The notes under the pieces were generated by a model that had not been told where the DNA came from, ran no database searches, and worked only from the letters and a program-made list of their open reading frames with translations. A DNA stretch of 41,013 nucleotides, taken from Parasitella parasitica. Lineage: Eukaryota > Mucoromycota > Mucoromycetes > Mucorales > Mucoraceae. The DNA is taken from the NCBI GenBank assembly GCA_025201805.1, contig MU619357.1, positions 17,004-58,016 of the forward strand. Reading direction: 5' to 3'. The position numbers and the translations under genes are program-made. Shown here piece by piece: positions 12,779-24,995 of this stretch (the stretch's first letter is position 1; every line of letters begins with the position of its first letter).

Positions 12779-12788
12779 CCCCCCCCCC
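12779..12788. repeat. Poly-C run in spacer
   Basis: A homopolymer of ten C follows a CACACACA stretch, between the start of the PRL gene and the end of the APC10 gene. It is simple low-complexity sequence of the kind prone to length errors. Confidence 0.7.
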
Positions 12789-12805
12789 TCTTTGTGCGGC
12801 ATAAG

Positions 12806-13811
12806 CTAACGAAGACCTTTGTTGATCAAAAGCTTCTTTGCAATCACTTGCTCTTGCTGTTGCTCTTTTTCTTTCGGCCGTTCACTCAAGTAGGATGGTA
12901 AGACAGAATAGACTTTGACTTGACGAATATGGGTATCTCTGCCGTTCAAATGCGTATTGAGGATTGCGATTTGCAGTCGGAACACACGGAAAGGATGTCC
13001 ATCACTAAAGCACAAGCATATGAATATGTTTTGCATGGCAAATATCGATAACTATGACTCACTTTTTACTTGTTATGTCTAAATTGACCCAGCCTACAAA
13101 TTCGTCGCACTCCACTCTGTCCAATTCCTTGAATTATATTACTATACTTGCCAATTAAGAATTAATCAAAATGCCAACCTGAAGATCTCTGTACGTCGAA
13201 CCTCCTCTAACCATTATTGTCTTTGGGGTGTAGCTTTCATCTTGAAAAAAGTCAATAAACACGGACACCTGTCTAATGAGCGTTGCTTGATGAAAAGACA
13301 GATCAATTGTGTGATTTAATTGGGGATTTGGACAATCAGATCTATCACTAGTTTTAGCACAGATTCAGTATGTAGCACACTCTACTTACTGCCAATACGT
13401 AAGCGCATTATTATCTCGTAGTTTGTCAGGTCCCCAATGTGGCCTGAAAGACGAGACGCTCCATATAGCCTCATGTTCGCCTACCTCTCTTCCTCCTACA
13501 TCTCTTTGCTCACGGTCTGGATGTGTTTCTTGGTATATCGATATAGATGTGGTCTCTCTTTCTGCATCGTCCATTTTGGGATCCTCACTTTCATCCTCTT
13601 GCTCGCTTTGCTCGTGATCAACTAGGTCTACATCGTCTTCTTCTTCGCCTATGCCTGACACCGGCGCCAAATAATCTTCTCTTTCTCCCTCTTCATCATT
13701 ATCAAACTGAATAGTACGTAATGCATCGTCGGGTGCAGCAGCAATGCTATCATTCGGTGATTGCGTAGGGCTGATTGAGGATGAGAATTGACTATAATGG
13801 TTATCGCTCAT
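12806..13811 (-). CDS. DOC1: Anaphase-promoting complex subunit 10 (Doc1)
   Basis: Predicted exons are 13811-13390, 13341-13179, 13127-13063 and 13004-12806 (282 aa). APC10 is the DOC-domain subunit of the APC/C ubiquitin ligase; with Cdc20/Cdh1 it forms the receptor for D-box substrates. The DOC domain occupies roughly residues 117-265: WSVSSFRP, KLRDNNALTYWQSD, DFFQDESYTP, FRLQIAILNTHLNGRDTHIRQ in order, all hallmark segments. About 110 acidic, Ser-rich residues precede it, longer than in animals. The protein ends in Leu-Arg, a conservative variant of the C-terminal Ile-Arg tail that docks to APC3/Cdc27. The frame stays open upstream to an ATG at 13907, but that extension is a Phe/Leu-rich translation of a pyrimidine-rich leader, so the downstream ATG was chosen. 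X-box-like motifs lie upstream (13928, 14014). Confidence 0.92.
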
Positions 13812-14754
13812 AACAAGCTTCAAAGAGAGAGAAAGAAAGAAAAAAACAAAAAAACCAGAGTAAAGAAACACTTCAAGTCCCGGGACGAGGAAGTGAAAAG
13901 TACCCAAGGACTATCCGATCAGGAACAGTTGCCATAGCATGTGTCAAAATGATGTATTTCATTGCTAAATAGAATTGCCGGCAAGATTCAACATTGTATT
14001 CGATCCAGGGACGGTTGCCATGACAACGTTATCGGGATGATGGTAATCATTGTATTTTATGGATATAGCAAATATCACTATAGATCAGCAAGCTGCTAGA
14101 AATTCTGTTGCGTTGTTCTCCAATGCGGAATGTAAGGGCAGCCGAGCCATCCTTTCTTTAATAAATTCAATCATTCAATGTCTTTTGTTTTTAAAACTAA
14201 TAAACAAGCCTCCCTATTATGCATTGGAAAATCAACTCACCTAACTCGCCAGCAGAATGGTCGCTAGACCATAGGCAATGACAATGTTGTTTATATGAAA
14301 TCATTTGGAGGCTTGGTGTCTGCTCTCGTTTCACCCTCTTGAACCTTTTGCAACTATTCTCTAATTAGGTAAGCAAATTCGTATCGTCAAATTAAACTTG
14401 AAATATCAACTCTTTTCTACTTTTTTAACCTTCTTTTTTTTTTTTTTGTAAATTGTTGTAGTATTTATTTATAATTGTTGGTTTCCCTACTTGACTTTTA
14501 CCTGTGTGCGGATTGAAATATTAAAATAATTATGGTTATATCATAGTATTGGAAGAAGAAGATTTAACAAATAAAGCGCATTTTATACAAGTGATTTTTC
14601 GATTTTTTTTAGTCTCTTTTGTATGTGCTGGAGAGGATCAAGAGTAAATTCTGTTGGATAAGAGTTCAAGTATATAAGAAAAGAATAGGTAAAAAAAAAG
14701 AAAGAGAAAGAGCGATGGATAAAATATAAAGTGGGCTGTAGATGATAATTGGAT
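13812..14754. promoter_or_regulatory. APC10 upstream region with X-box-like motifs
   Basis: No gene seen. The right-hand part is the 3' flank of the PP1 gene. The left-hand part, upstream of APC10, carries two RFX-type motifs: GTTGCCATGACAAC at 14014-14027 (13 of 14 positions fit GTTRCY-AT-RGYAAC) and GTTGCCATAGCATG at 13928-13941 (12 of 14), 203 and 117 bp before the APC10 start. Confidence 0.35.
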
Positions 14755-15889
14755 TTACGAAGAACCGTTCTTTTTCTTGCCTCTCTGTGTATTTTTGCTT
14801 CCAGCGTAGCCACCGTATTTAGCCCTTTTCTCTGCCGGTTTAAGAATCTAGAAAAATGCGTCAATATCGCTATACCATAAATAATAGGGCTCCTTACCTG
14901 GAATGAACACATTAAAGATTCATCTACGCTCATCATTGCACCAGCATTGTCAAATTCACCACAGTAATTAGGTGCTGAAAAGATAGTAACTAGCTGACGC
15001 TTTGAAAAGAATTCATAACCATCCTCAACTACTTGATGTGCTCTACAAATAAGATCAATGTCATGTTTCTGTAAGAATCTTGATACAATATCAGGACCAA
15101 ATGTGAACGATACACCACGGTCATTTTCACTCCAACCACAGATGTCTTTATCGGGGTCAGACCATAAAAGATCACAAAGAAGACCTACAAAATGGTTAAC
15201 CCAGGTACACACCCATCCCCACCTTTTGCTATAAACAACTTACCTGTATCAGGTACATCAGTGGGCCTCATGACTCTACGAATTTGTTCAAAGCTTTGAA
15301 GATCGGGAGAAAGACCACCATGCATACAGAAGATCTTTTCATCGACAAGCGCAGCGATTGGCAGACAATTGAAACAATCCGTGAACGTCTTCCATAATTT
15401 GATGTTGTATCTTCTTTTACATTCATCATAAAAACCGTAAATACGATTGATACTGGCACATTCGTGATTACCGCGAAGAATAAAGAAATTTTCGGGATAT
15501 TTGATCTTGTAGGCTAATAATAGACAGATGGTTTCCAACGATTGCTTTCCTCTATCAACGTAATCACCCATGAATAGATAATTTGCTTCCGGAGGGAATC
15601 CACCATATTCGAATAATCGCAGCAAATCATAATATTGGCCATGAATATCACCACAGATCTTGATAGGTGCTTCTAAATCCAACAGAATGGGCTGACTCAT
15701 AAAGATATCACGAGCAGTTAAACAAAGATACTTAATCTCATGCTCTTCAAGCTGTACTTGTTTGCCGGGCCTATTGCCTCTGACTATGTACGCTTTGTAA
15801 ATAACTCTGGTTATGCAGCTCGTTACTGACTTACCTTCTAACAATCTATCGATAATAGAGTCCACATTGACATTAACGATATCAGACAT
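14755..15889 (-). CDS. GLC7: Serine/threonine protein phosphatase PP1 catalytic subunit
   Basis: Predicted exons are 15889-15835, 15783-15244, 15184-14898 and 14847-14755 (324 aa). PP1c dephosphorylates many targets through interchangeable regulatory subunits and works in glycogen control, mitosis exit and transcription. All phosphoesterase motifs are intact and fall at the same numbers as in animal PP1: GDIHGQ (Asp64, His66), GDYVDRG (Asp92) and GNHE (Asn124, His125). The [19 protein letters not shown] segment carrying the toxin-binding loop is also present. The body is near-identical to yeast Glc7; only the ~30-residue basic, Gly-rich tail diverges. Conservation of LLEVRG-RPG across the first junction selects the acceptor TAG ending at 15784. 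An in-frame ATG eight codons upstream (15913) is not conserved and was not used. Confidence 0.97.
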
Positions 15890-18800
15890 CTTGCAGTTAT
15901 AATGATAACCCAATTAGAATCTTCTTTTTTTCTTTTAATTGCTTTTGGCTACCCCTTGTGTATTTAGGAATTAACAGAAAAAGAAAAATACGCGTAACTC
16001 AATGGCAAAAGCCGGTTTAATATTCAAACATAAACCTTCTTGACAAAGAAAAAAGAAACAGACAATACTAAGCAATGCAACAAGGCAATGAAGAGTATTG
16101 ATTTTCTCGGGAAATGTTGTACAGACATTCACAGCAACAAAGAAGATTCATCATCTTGAACTATGATAACTGCAATTTCTTGTCCTTTTTTTTCTTCTTT
16201 CCTTTTTTTCTCCCTCTCTCTCTCTCTCTCTCTTTTTCTTCCTTTTTTCCAAATCCCAATACACAAGGGTTGTTTGCTATAAAAAGAAAAATACTTACAA
16301 TTGATAATCCTCTCTTTCCTTTTTATGTTTTTTGTTGAGTTAAGTTGGGCAGTTTTTTGCTATCGAAATTTACTAATGTATCCTTCTCTGTAACTATCGC
16401 TTAAGTCTATTCAATGATTGGCGATTGTTAATTGATTATAAAAAAAAAATTAAAAAAATTATGAAAAAAGAGAAAGAAGAGGATTAGCACATCGTCAACT
16501 GGTACTCCAGTTCAATTAAAAAAAAAAAAGGAAAAAAAGGAAAAACTTGTCATCCAAGCCAGTCACCAGTATGCAATCCATGAAGGTAAATCACTTGCAA
16601 ACAGATCAATGAAGTATCATTCAATTATCGACAGCCGATTTGTTGTTAATATAAAGCTGAAACTGTATGCAATCTAACACAAATGTTGCAAATTCTACCA
16701 ACCTTTTTAAATATAATTCAGATTCGAGCAAAAGATTGGCTTCCCCATCTTAAAATCACAAATGGGAAATGAGAAAGTTTAGTTTATAGGCTGTACATGG
16801 TGCTTTTACTTTTTCGGCTCGGATTGTAATACCGTATGACAAAACAATGGTTCATTCTCAAACAGTAATTAACGCATCTTCCTGCCGCTACATCATATAC
16901 TTCAGAAATCGCAATAATGTACTGTATTGATTTGTTTCAAAGTTCAATTACATAAGCATTTGCTTTATGGCATTCTTCTTTTTATTTTTATTTTTATTAT
17001 TGAATACTGCATCTAAATGATTGCCTTTCCTAAAGTTTTACCGCTGAAATGAAGTGTAATCCCGCTTTCAAAAGGGAATGGCTATTTCGTTCAAACAAAA
17101 GCAAATGGGGAATGTTCGAACATTAGGCACTTTATAACAATATCAAAAGGGAGTCAAGTAATAATTATTGAATAGTTTTTTTAATGAAAGAATGGTATGA
17201 AAATCGACATAATGTTGGTATATTTGAGCAGGAATAAGGCTGTTGCTTTAAATATAGCTGTCTTATATGGTAATCTTACTTGGTGGCAGCTTGAATGCTT
17301 GCAAATATATTATTGTTTGAAACATATTCAGTTCAAAATAGTTAATGGAGTAGAGCTTCTAAAAATATAATAGAGTTTTCGTGATTTGGTAAAGCCCAAG
17401 TCCCTGTTAAGTTTAACTTTCAACTCAACTTTTGTACGGTAATATCTTTACGAAAATGCTCAACCATACACTTGTTAAATCTACCAGTTACGACTATAGT
17501 ATAACTGCCCATATAATTAGAGGTTTGGTTTGAAAAAAATAAATACATAGTACCCAAAAGATGTTGCTTCTTACATTGCGTGTATCTCCATGCATATTTT
17601 GCTTGGTTTGCAGTTTCAAACAAGGGATCTCGCTGGACAGCATCGGCGCATAGCATGATTTCAAATGAGATGGTAGCCTAAATACATCGGTGCACTCTTG
17701 CTACTGTCTACATTTCTTAATGTTGCACCCTATCTTTTATTTGAAGAATGTGGACAGTTGCAATAATTAAATAAGCGTGTGGGCTGGCAATTCTTCTACA
17801 GTATACATAGCGGATGGTATCAACCATAAATTTTTAGGTTTTAACTGAAATTGTGTTGAACATATATTATAAACAACAGTAATGGGATTAAGAGATGCAA
17901 TTCTTCAGATTCTGATCAGTTTTACAATGCATTGACATGCTAATTTTAACATTGAGCACTAAAACGAATCTGCAAAGAAACAAGAAAACGCTACCAAATG
18001 GCAGTGGCAACCGTCATCAATACAAGATAATCCAGGTCTAAAAAAGTGTGTATATCATCAAATATTATAAAGCATGATATCACACTACTGTAAGGCAAAA
18101 AGAAGAAATCGCTATCGTTAAAAGTAGCCAGCAAATGATAATTTTTTTTTATTCCTTCTATGTTATCTATGCAAATAATCTTATTTGCGACCGAGATCTT
18201 TTCGCTATCAAATGTACAGACATGAGTTATTCCCAATGCCACTCAAGCGTTTCTGCAATAGAATGTTTCCTCACGTTCTCAATCAAGCGCATCGAGATTA
18301 GCGAAATGCATGTAATTGGCCATACTTAGATCTATAGTTGCCCTAATCTTTCAAGGACATTATCCGCCAGCGTACTTAATTTATGCCTAATCAATTGTCT
18401 CTTTTTTGATTACAAATCCATTCATTATTAACTTGATTATAAACTATCTATTGGGATTTGCAAAGAAATGGCTCAAGACAGTTTGTATGAACAAAGCTCT
18501 GTTTGTAAACGAAAGATATGTTCTTCAATACAAAAAAAAAACTCAATACCAACGCTCTTGATATCTGCCTTTTTCTATGCCTGCGTGTTTTGTCCGTACT
18601 TTGATATTTTCAGTTTGCCCATGTATTGTCAATGGAAGTGAGTAATCAATACCATGGATTTATTTCATCTTTTTTTTTGTTTTTGTTTTTTTAATTATGA
18701 CACACATCTTAATTTCTGACAAATTGATTTCCGAGAGTATGGAGAATGAGACCCGATATTCTTATTATTAATAGCCATGTGTGGTGGGAAATGCTCATGG

Positions 18801-19533
18801 TGACAGACATTATCATGCTTTGAAAAGAAAATGAATTATGATTGGCTATGACAACTTATTACACGATGGCGTCTAGGCATGGACGTATAGATATATAGAG
18901 TGGTATGAAGATCTTTCTATAATAACATTGTCATTTTAGCCAATGTAGTCGCAAGAAATTGCTATCTACTCAAAGTTGATTTGCTACAACATCATATCAC
19001 TTGACATTTACTCAGTCTTGTTGTCGCACACAAATATTTAGGATATGGTGTGCCGTACAGACACTCATGCTTGAATCACACTTGCATACACACACTTGTA
19101 TATTGTATAAAAGTATACCTTATAACAGAACTGCCTTTCAAGACCATAGAAGCATTGATATAGCATTTTCGTAAACTTTTTCCCATCCCGGACAATAACA
19201 CTATCAGATTCTTCAATTTAACGTTTATTTCTATATTTGTATGCAACTTTCCTTTTCAAGATGGCCCAGTTGACTTTGTACAACTTGGATTTGCTTTAAA
19301 AACCTGAAAAAAAGATAAAGTCTTTGGCTCTTTATTTCTTTCGTGCCTTTATACTAGCATACTGCCAACTAATACACACACTAACATTTGGCTGGATTAT
19401 ACACAATAAGAGTATAATCTAACGTTCAATATCGATCTATTGCTCTCTATTATCATCAACTTTATAAGTTTTGTTATCCATATTATTTAAAGAAGAAGGC
19501 TGCGACAGACGTAGCCCTCGAAACAGTAAACAA
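15890..19533. other. Long gene-free stretch between PP1 and the arrestin gene
   Basis: About 3.6 kb with no supportable gene on either strand. It starts with the PP1 promoter side, which has a pyrimidine-rich tract including a CT dinucleotide run at about 16213-16233, and ends with the arrestin gene promoter (TATAAAAG at 19106-19113, about 420 bp before its ATG). A minus-strand frame from 17656 down to 17420 has protein-like composition for about 34 codons before a donor-like GGTACT, but I recognise no family. The rest is AT-rich with scattered short homopolymers. Confidence 0.45.
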
Positions 19534-20840
19534 ATGATGGCACAGCTAATGGGGACTAAACATCCCAATATCAATTTCAATGTATTGTTCTATCCGCAAT
19601 ATACAAATGAATATGGTCAAGTAATCTGTCATCCCGGCTCTGTATTTGAAGGCATTGTACAGATCAAAGTGGCCGTTGCCATGCCAGTGCATCATATCAA
19701 GCTGGTCTTCAAGGCGTCGGGTAGGAACTTTCTTGCTATAGAGAACACGCTGTATACTATACTAACGGTAAAGACCATGTAGAACGGGTTAACTATGATG
19801 CCATGGGCTGGGAGAAATCCAAATCAACTGATGATAGATTATTTGCAGTGCGTACGGTGCTATGGGGTCTACCCTCTGGAATCGATATACCTCAAGATGC
19901 ATGGCCGATATTGGACGCAGGCGAACACACATTTCCCTTTGTGTGCCAAATGCCAGTTATCAACTATCCACCCACATTTCACCACCATTTAATAGCTACA
20001 GCATTCAATATGGTAGTGTCTGTCAACAAAGCCGGCGAATCTTTGCCCATTTTATCTAAACTGATACCCATTTGCTTTCAACCCATTATTGAGACGATTC
20101 CTATAAAGAATTTGCAAGCTTTCACAGAATCTCATCGGCTGATCACTCATATTACAACACTCGTGTCTGTTCCCAGGCTTGCATACAATATCAACGATAG
20201 CAATCAGTCGGTTCCTGTTACAGTTCACTTTAATTCTGAGCGTAGCTCGGATGAGCACTTTCCGGTATCCCAGCTCCGTGTCTACATCAAACGTTACTAC
20301 TGTATCAATTACAAGACATTTTCGAGAAACGAGGCAACCATAATCGCCCATTCCGACTACCCCAAATTACCCGCTGCATGTCCATGCACTGTCTCGATGA
20401 AATTAGACTTGCCAAATCAAGAAGAATTGCCGGCTACGTTGAGCTATTCACCACATCTGACCATTCACTACAAACTTGTCGTGTCTGTCAAGATACGCCA
20501 TGGCCCAATTCATGTCAAGAAAAAGCTGTTTGATATGCCTATCATTTTTGGGACTTTGCCTGCAGGCACTAGAGCCCCTAGACAGTTGGAGTCGTATTCG
20601 GACATTGTAGAGAACAGAGCAAGCTTGAATAACAAGCCGCATTTCCTGAGACCACAACCAAGGAACCAAAATGACGAGGAATTTTTGCCTGCTTACGATG
20701 GCGACGGCGTACCTCCTGCTTATCTGAGTGTCCATAGGTTAGAGGATAACTTGAACGATGGTCATGCCACATCTGTTACCCGTATGAACACAGCAGACTC
20801 TACGCCTGCCAATAGTTTAAGGCTGGAAATGACACGATAA
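19534..20840 (+). CDS. Arrestin-domain trafficking adaptor (ART/alpha-arrestin-like) with PPxY motif
   Basis: Predicted exons are 19534-19720 and 19783-20840 (414 aa). Fungal alpha-arrestins bridge plasma-membrane transporters to the Rsp5/Nedd4 ubiquitin ligase for endocytosis. The N-terminal arrestin fold is visible from about residue 10 (GQVICHPGSVFEGIVQIKV, then IKLVFKASERV spanning the intron). The arrestin C half follows with alternating beta-strand character up to about residue 320. Near the C-terminus lies PPAY (residues 373-376), a WW-domain ligand, and a related LPAY at 364-367. The intron is fixed by the conserved FKASERVNYDAMGW reading. The frame is open upstream to 19471 without an ATG; the first in-frame ATG (19534) was chosen, though 19537 or 19552 are also possible. 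Cargo cannot be predicted. Confidence 0.88.
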
Positions 20841-21151
20841 AACCTGAGCCAAACTGATACCACTCATATTCAATGCCATATATTTATTTTTTCAAATTGT
20901 ACATAGTAGTAATAAAGATCAAAACTCACATCGCTGACTAACATCTACGGCACTTTGAGGGCTGACAGAAGCTTAGGACTAATGTATGTCACAAAATGAT
21001 CATCACATTCCACTCTTTGCTTACAACCTTCGAATGGAAGAACAGTCGCGTTTTTTTTTCTCCATCTGTGACAAGCCGTATATAAAGAGGCAGGAACCCG
21101 TCATGGTTGAAGCATCCTTTTTTTTTTTATTCTACATCATTGAAACAAGAT
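20841..21151 (+). promoter_or_regulatory. Spacer with arrestin 3' end and ISWI core promoter
   Basis: AATAAA at 20911-20916 is a likely poly(A) signal for the arrestin gene. TATATAAAG at 21079-21087, 65-73 bp before the ISWI start codon, is a well-placed TATA-like element, followed by a T run. No coding content. Confidence 0.4.
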
Positions 21152-21210
21152 ATGTCTGAACCACAGGTAAATTGGGGGGGGGGGGAGAAAGCTGGCGAGA
21201 ACACACACAT

Positions 21211-21241
<31 letters not shown>

Positions 21242-24200
21242 TGGCTTACATATGCATTAGGGTATGTTAGTCGATCAACAAGACAACCTTCACCAAGATG
21301 TTGTATGTAGATTCACCCATACATGTCAAATACAACCTAACAATCGCTTTAGTTATCACCAGCTGTTGTCGATGATGGCACATCTCAGTTAGATTCTGTA
21401 AGTGATTGCAAATCGCGTAAAATATAGCATTACATCCCTGCTCATCAAAAAGCCAATCGCAAAAAGGACATGGAATCCTCTAGAGTTGCATCGTCCAAGG
21501 AATCAACGCCTCTGCGCACATTCAAGGAGCCTACTCTTGTACGTAGATCAGCGCATGTTTATCTCAGTAGCACATGTTATTAATCTCACCATCTGCAGTA
21601 CGAGACCCGTGTCAAACGCTACAGATATCTTTTAGGACAAACTGAATTGTTTGCTCATTTCTTAAACCTCACTGAAGTCAAAGACGATGCCATGAAGACA
21701 GTCTTGAAGGAAAAAGAGGAACACAAATTGAAAGACGATGAAGAAGGGTAAAGCTAGAGACGCAACAAAAAAAAAAACGGCTGTTCTGTATCTCACCGTT
21801 GACACTTTACATCACATCTCGTAGAAAAAGACGCAGAAGAAAGACTGAAAAAGAAGAGGACGAGGAAATTCTAAAAGACGAGCAAAGCGATAATGACCAG
21901 GATATGACTGTATTCACTCAATCGCCTTCTTGTATGTTGGATGCCCGTGAGGAAGAAAATATTGAAAACCACTAACATCCTCATACACTATTCTTAGACG
22001 TCACAGGAGGTACACTTAGAGAGTATCAAGTTCAAGGTTTGAACTGGATGATATCACTGTTTGAAAACGGCATTAACGGTATTCTTGCTGATGAAATGGT
22101 ATTGTACAACACATGCACACCTGGTTGCTATGGACTAAATCCTGATGCCATATTGTAGGGATTGGGCAAGACATTGCAGACTATCTCATTCCTGGGCTAT
22201 CTGAAGCATGTGTGTGGCATCAAAGGCCCTCATTTAGTAGTTGTTCCTAAATCCACATTGCACAATTGGCTGAATGAATTCAACAAATGGGTTCCTGATT
22301 TTAATGCGTTTGTGTTTCACGGAGATAAAGAGGCCAGAGTAACTATACAAAATGAACACACACACACACACACACACATGTCAACTGGCATGCTTTACTA
22401 ACGTACAACACTCTTAGGCCAAATTGATCAAGGACCGCATCACTCCTGGTAAATTTGAAGTCTGCATTACGTCCTACGAAATCTGTCTATTGGAAAAATC
22501 GCAGTTCAAAAAGATGAAGTGGCAGTACATCATAATAGACGAGGCACATCGCATCAAAAATGAGAACTCTATGCTCTCTCAACTCGTTCGCATTTTGGAT
22601 TCCAGAAATCGACTCTTAATCACCGGCACACCACTCCAAAACAACCTGCATGAACTGTGGGCACTGCTCAACTTTTTGCTCCCGGATGTATTCAGTTCCT
22701 CCGAAGTGTTTGACGAATGGTTTGAAAAGCAAGGCGGTGACCAAGAAAAGGTGGTTGAACAACTGCACAAAGTGTTGAGACCCTTCTTGTTGCGTCGTAT
22801 CAAATCTGACGTGGAAAAGTCCTTGCTGCCCAAAAAGGAGATCAATGTCTATGTGCGTATGTCTCCTATGCAAAGACAATGGTATCAAAAGATCTTGGAA
22901 AAGGATATCGACGCTATCAACGGTGTTGGCGTCAACAAGCGCGAGGGCAAGACCCGTTTGTTGAACATTGTCATGCAATTGAGAAAGTGCTGCAATCACC
23001 CTTATCTTTTCGATGGTGCGGAGCCAGGACCTCCCTTCACCACAGACCAGCATTTGGTAGACAATGCAGGTAAGATGGTTGTGCTTGACAAGTTGCTCAA
23101 GAAATGCAAGGCACAGGGTTCCCGTGTCCTCTTGTTTAGCCAAATGAGTCGTGTGCTCGACATTTTGGAAGATTACTGCTGGTGGAAAGAATACCAGTAC
23201 TGCCGTATCGACGGCCAAACCAGCCAAGAAGATCGTATTGATGCCATTGACGAATACAACAGACCTGGCAGCGAAAAGTTTATCTTCTTATTGACTACTC
23301 GTGCTGGTGGTCTCGGTATCAATCTAACAACCGCTGATGTAGTTGTCCTCTACGACAGCGATTGGAACCCTCAAGTAGATTTGCAAGCTATGGACCGTGC
23401 TCATCGTATCGGCCAAACAAAGCAAGTGTACGTCTTTAGATTTGTCACTGAAAATGCCATTGAAGAAAAGGTGCTCGAACGTGCTGCTCAGAAGCTTCGC
23501 TTAGATCAACTGGTTATTCAACAAGGTCGTATGTCGGCTGGTGCTAAAGCAAAGGCTGCTGCTTCCAAAGAGGAATTGCTGACCATGATCCAGCATGGTG
23601 CCGAGAATATCTTCAAAGACAACGATACTGCTGATGCTGCCGGTGATAATATTGACGAAATTTTGCGTCATGGTGAAGAGAGAACTGCCGAATTGAACAG
23701 CAAATACTCTAATCTCCAAATCGACGATCTCAAAAACTTCTCTTCTGAAAGCGCTTACAAGTGGGATGGCGAAGACTGGAGTCATAAACGCAAGGCCGAG
23801 TCTGTTGGTTTGTCTTGGTTGGGTCCTGCCAAGAGAGAGAGAAAGGCCAACTATGCCGTTGATGATTATTACAAAGAAGCCCTGCGTACCAGTGCTCGCA
23901 CGCCCTCTACCAAGGCTCCTCGCCCCAAAAAGTACAATGTGGAAGATTTCCAGTTTTTCCCCTCTCGCATCACCGAATTAAATGAGCGTGATACACTCTA
24001 TCTAAGAAAGTCTTTGGGCTACAAGCTTCCTCCCATCTCTCCCGAAGAAGGGGCCTCTGAAGAAGAGATCAAGCAATTAGAGCAAGAAAGAGAAGAGGAG
24101 CAAAAGAAGATTGATGAGGCCACACCTCTAACAGAAGAGGAAGAGGAAGAGCGAAAGGAATTGCATGCCAAAGGTTTCGGCAATTGGGGCAAGAAGGACT

Positions 24201-24867
24201 TTGCTATTTTCATCAACGCCTGTGCCAAGTACGGTCGCAATGATTTGGAATCTATTGTCGCCGAATTAGAAGGCAAGACGCTTCACGATGTTGAAACGTA
24301 TTCCAAAGTGTTCTGGTCTCGCTACAAGGAAATTTCTGACTACGAAAGACACATTTCCAAGATTGAAAAGGGAGAGAGTGAATTAGAAAAGCAGGCTGAA
24401 GTTCAAGGCCAGCTGACTGAAAAGGTGCAGCGCCATCGCATCCCTCTCCAGCAACTCAAAATCCATTACACTCAACCTACAAAGGGCAAAAATTACACAG
24501 AAGAAGAAGATCGCTTTCTTGTTGTTATGCTTGAGAAATACGGCTATGGCACTGAAAATGTCTATGACAATATCCGTCGTGAGATCAAGCAATCCCCACT
24601 CTTTAGATTCGATTGGTTTTTGAAATCAAGAACTTCTCAAGAAGTGGCAAGACGTTGCAATACGCTGATCAGTTTGATTCAAAAGGAAAATGCCGAGTTC
24701 GAAGAGCCCGAGGAGAAGAAGGTAAGAGAATACGTTTTAGACAGGAATACTCAGCAACTAACGATTCGCTGAAGCCTCAAGCAAAAAATAAAAGTGGTCG
24801 ATCCAAGTCAAGCACGCCGGTAGCTACACTGAATAACACAGCTGCTAACAAATCCAAACGTCGTTAG
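21152..24867 (+). CDS. ISWI-family ATP-dependent chromatin remodeller
   Basis: Predicted exons are 21152-21166, 21353-21397, 21428-21538, 21599-21747, 21825-21931, 21998-22098, 22159-22338, 22418-24721 and 24775-24867 (1034 aa). ISWI ATPases slide and space nucleosomes in the nucleus. The Snf2 core starts near residue 147 ([13 protein letters not shown]), with Walker A GLGKT at 177-181, DEAH at 277-280 and the C-terminal helicase lobe from about 460 ([15 protein letters not shown]; later GGLGINL and motif VI-like DRAHRIGQ). The HAND-SANT-SLIDE module, which binds linker DNA, fills roughly 700-1000 and separates ISWI from CHD and SWI/SNF. The tail is basic and Ser/Thr-rich. The first three exons are the least certain: exon 2 (15 codons) is separated from exon 3 by only 30 nt and may be skipped. 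The final 53-nt intron has a CTAAC branch site and ends in GAAG. ISW1 versus ISW2 type is unresolved. Confidence 0.95.
21174..21241 (+). repeat. Compound microsatellite in ISWI intron 1
   Basis: A run of twelve G (21174-21185) is followed by (AC)n from about 21200 to 21224 and (AG)n to 21241, all inside the 186-nt first intron. Intron 7 carries another (AC)12 run at 22355-22378. Confidence 0.85.
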
Positions 24868-24922
24868 TTGAGCCACTCTACCGTTCCTCACCCTTCATCA
24901 TTTCTCTCTTTCCCTCTCTCTG

Positions 24923-24995
<73 letters not shown>

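Noticed and set aside
13812-13907. Upstream in-frame extension of APC10 from an ATG at 13907
   Set aside because: The added 32 residues are a Phe/Leu/Ser-rich translation of a polypyrimidine leader and would put a membrane segment before a nuclear protein. The family has no such extension.
15778-15780. PP1 exon 2 starting after GAG at 15778
   Set aside because: It keeps frame but drops the conserved Val-Arg of LLEVRG. The TAG acceptor six bases earlier restores the family sequence.
22616-23227. 203-codon antisense frame inside the ISWI gene
   Set aside because: It lies fully within a conserved ATPase-coding exon and is an ordinary reverse-strand shadow without family features.
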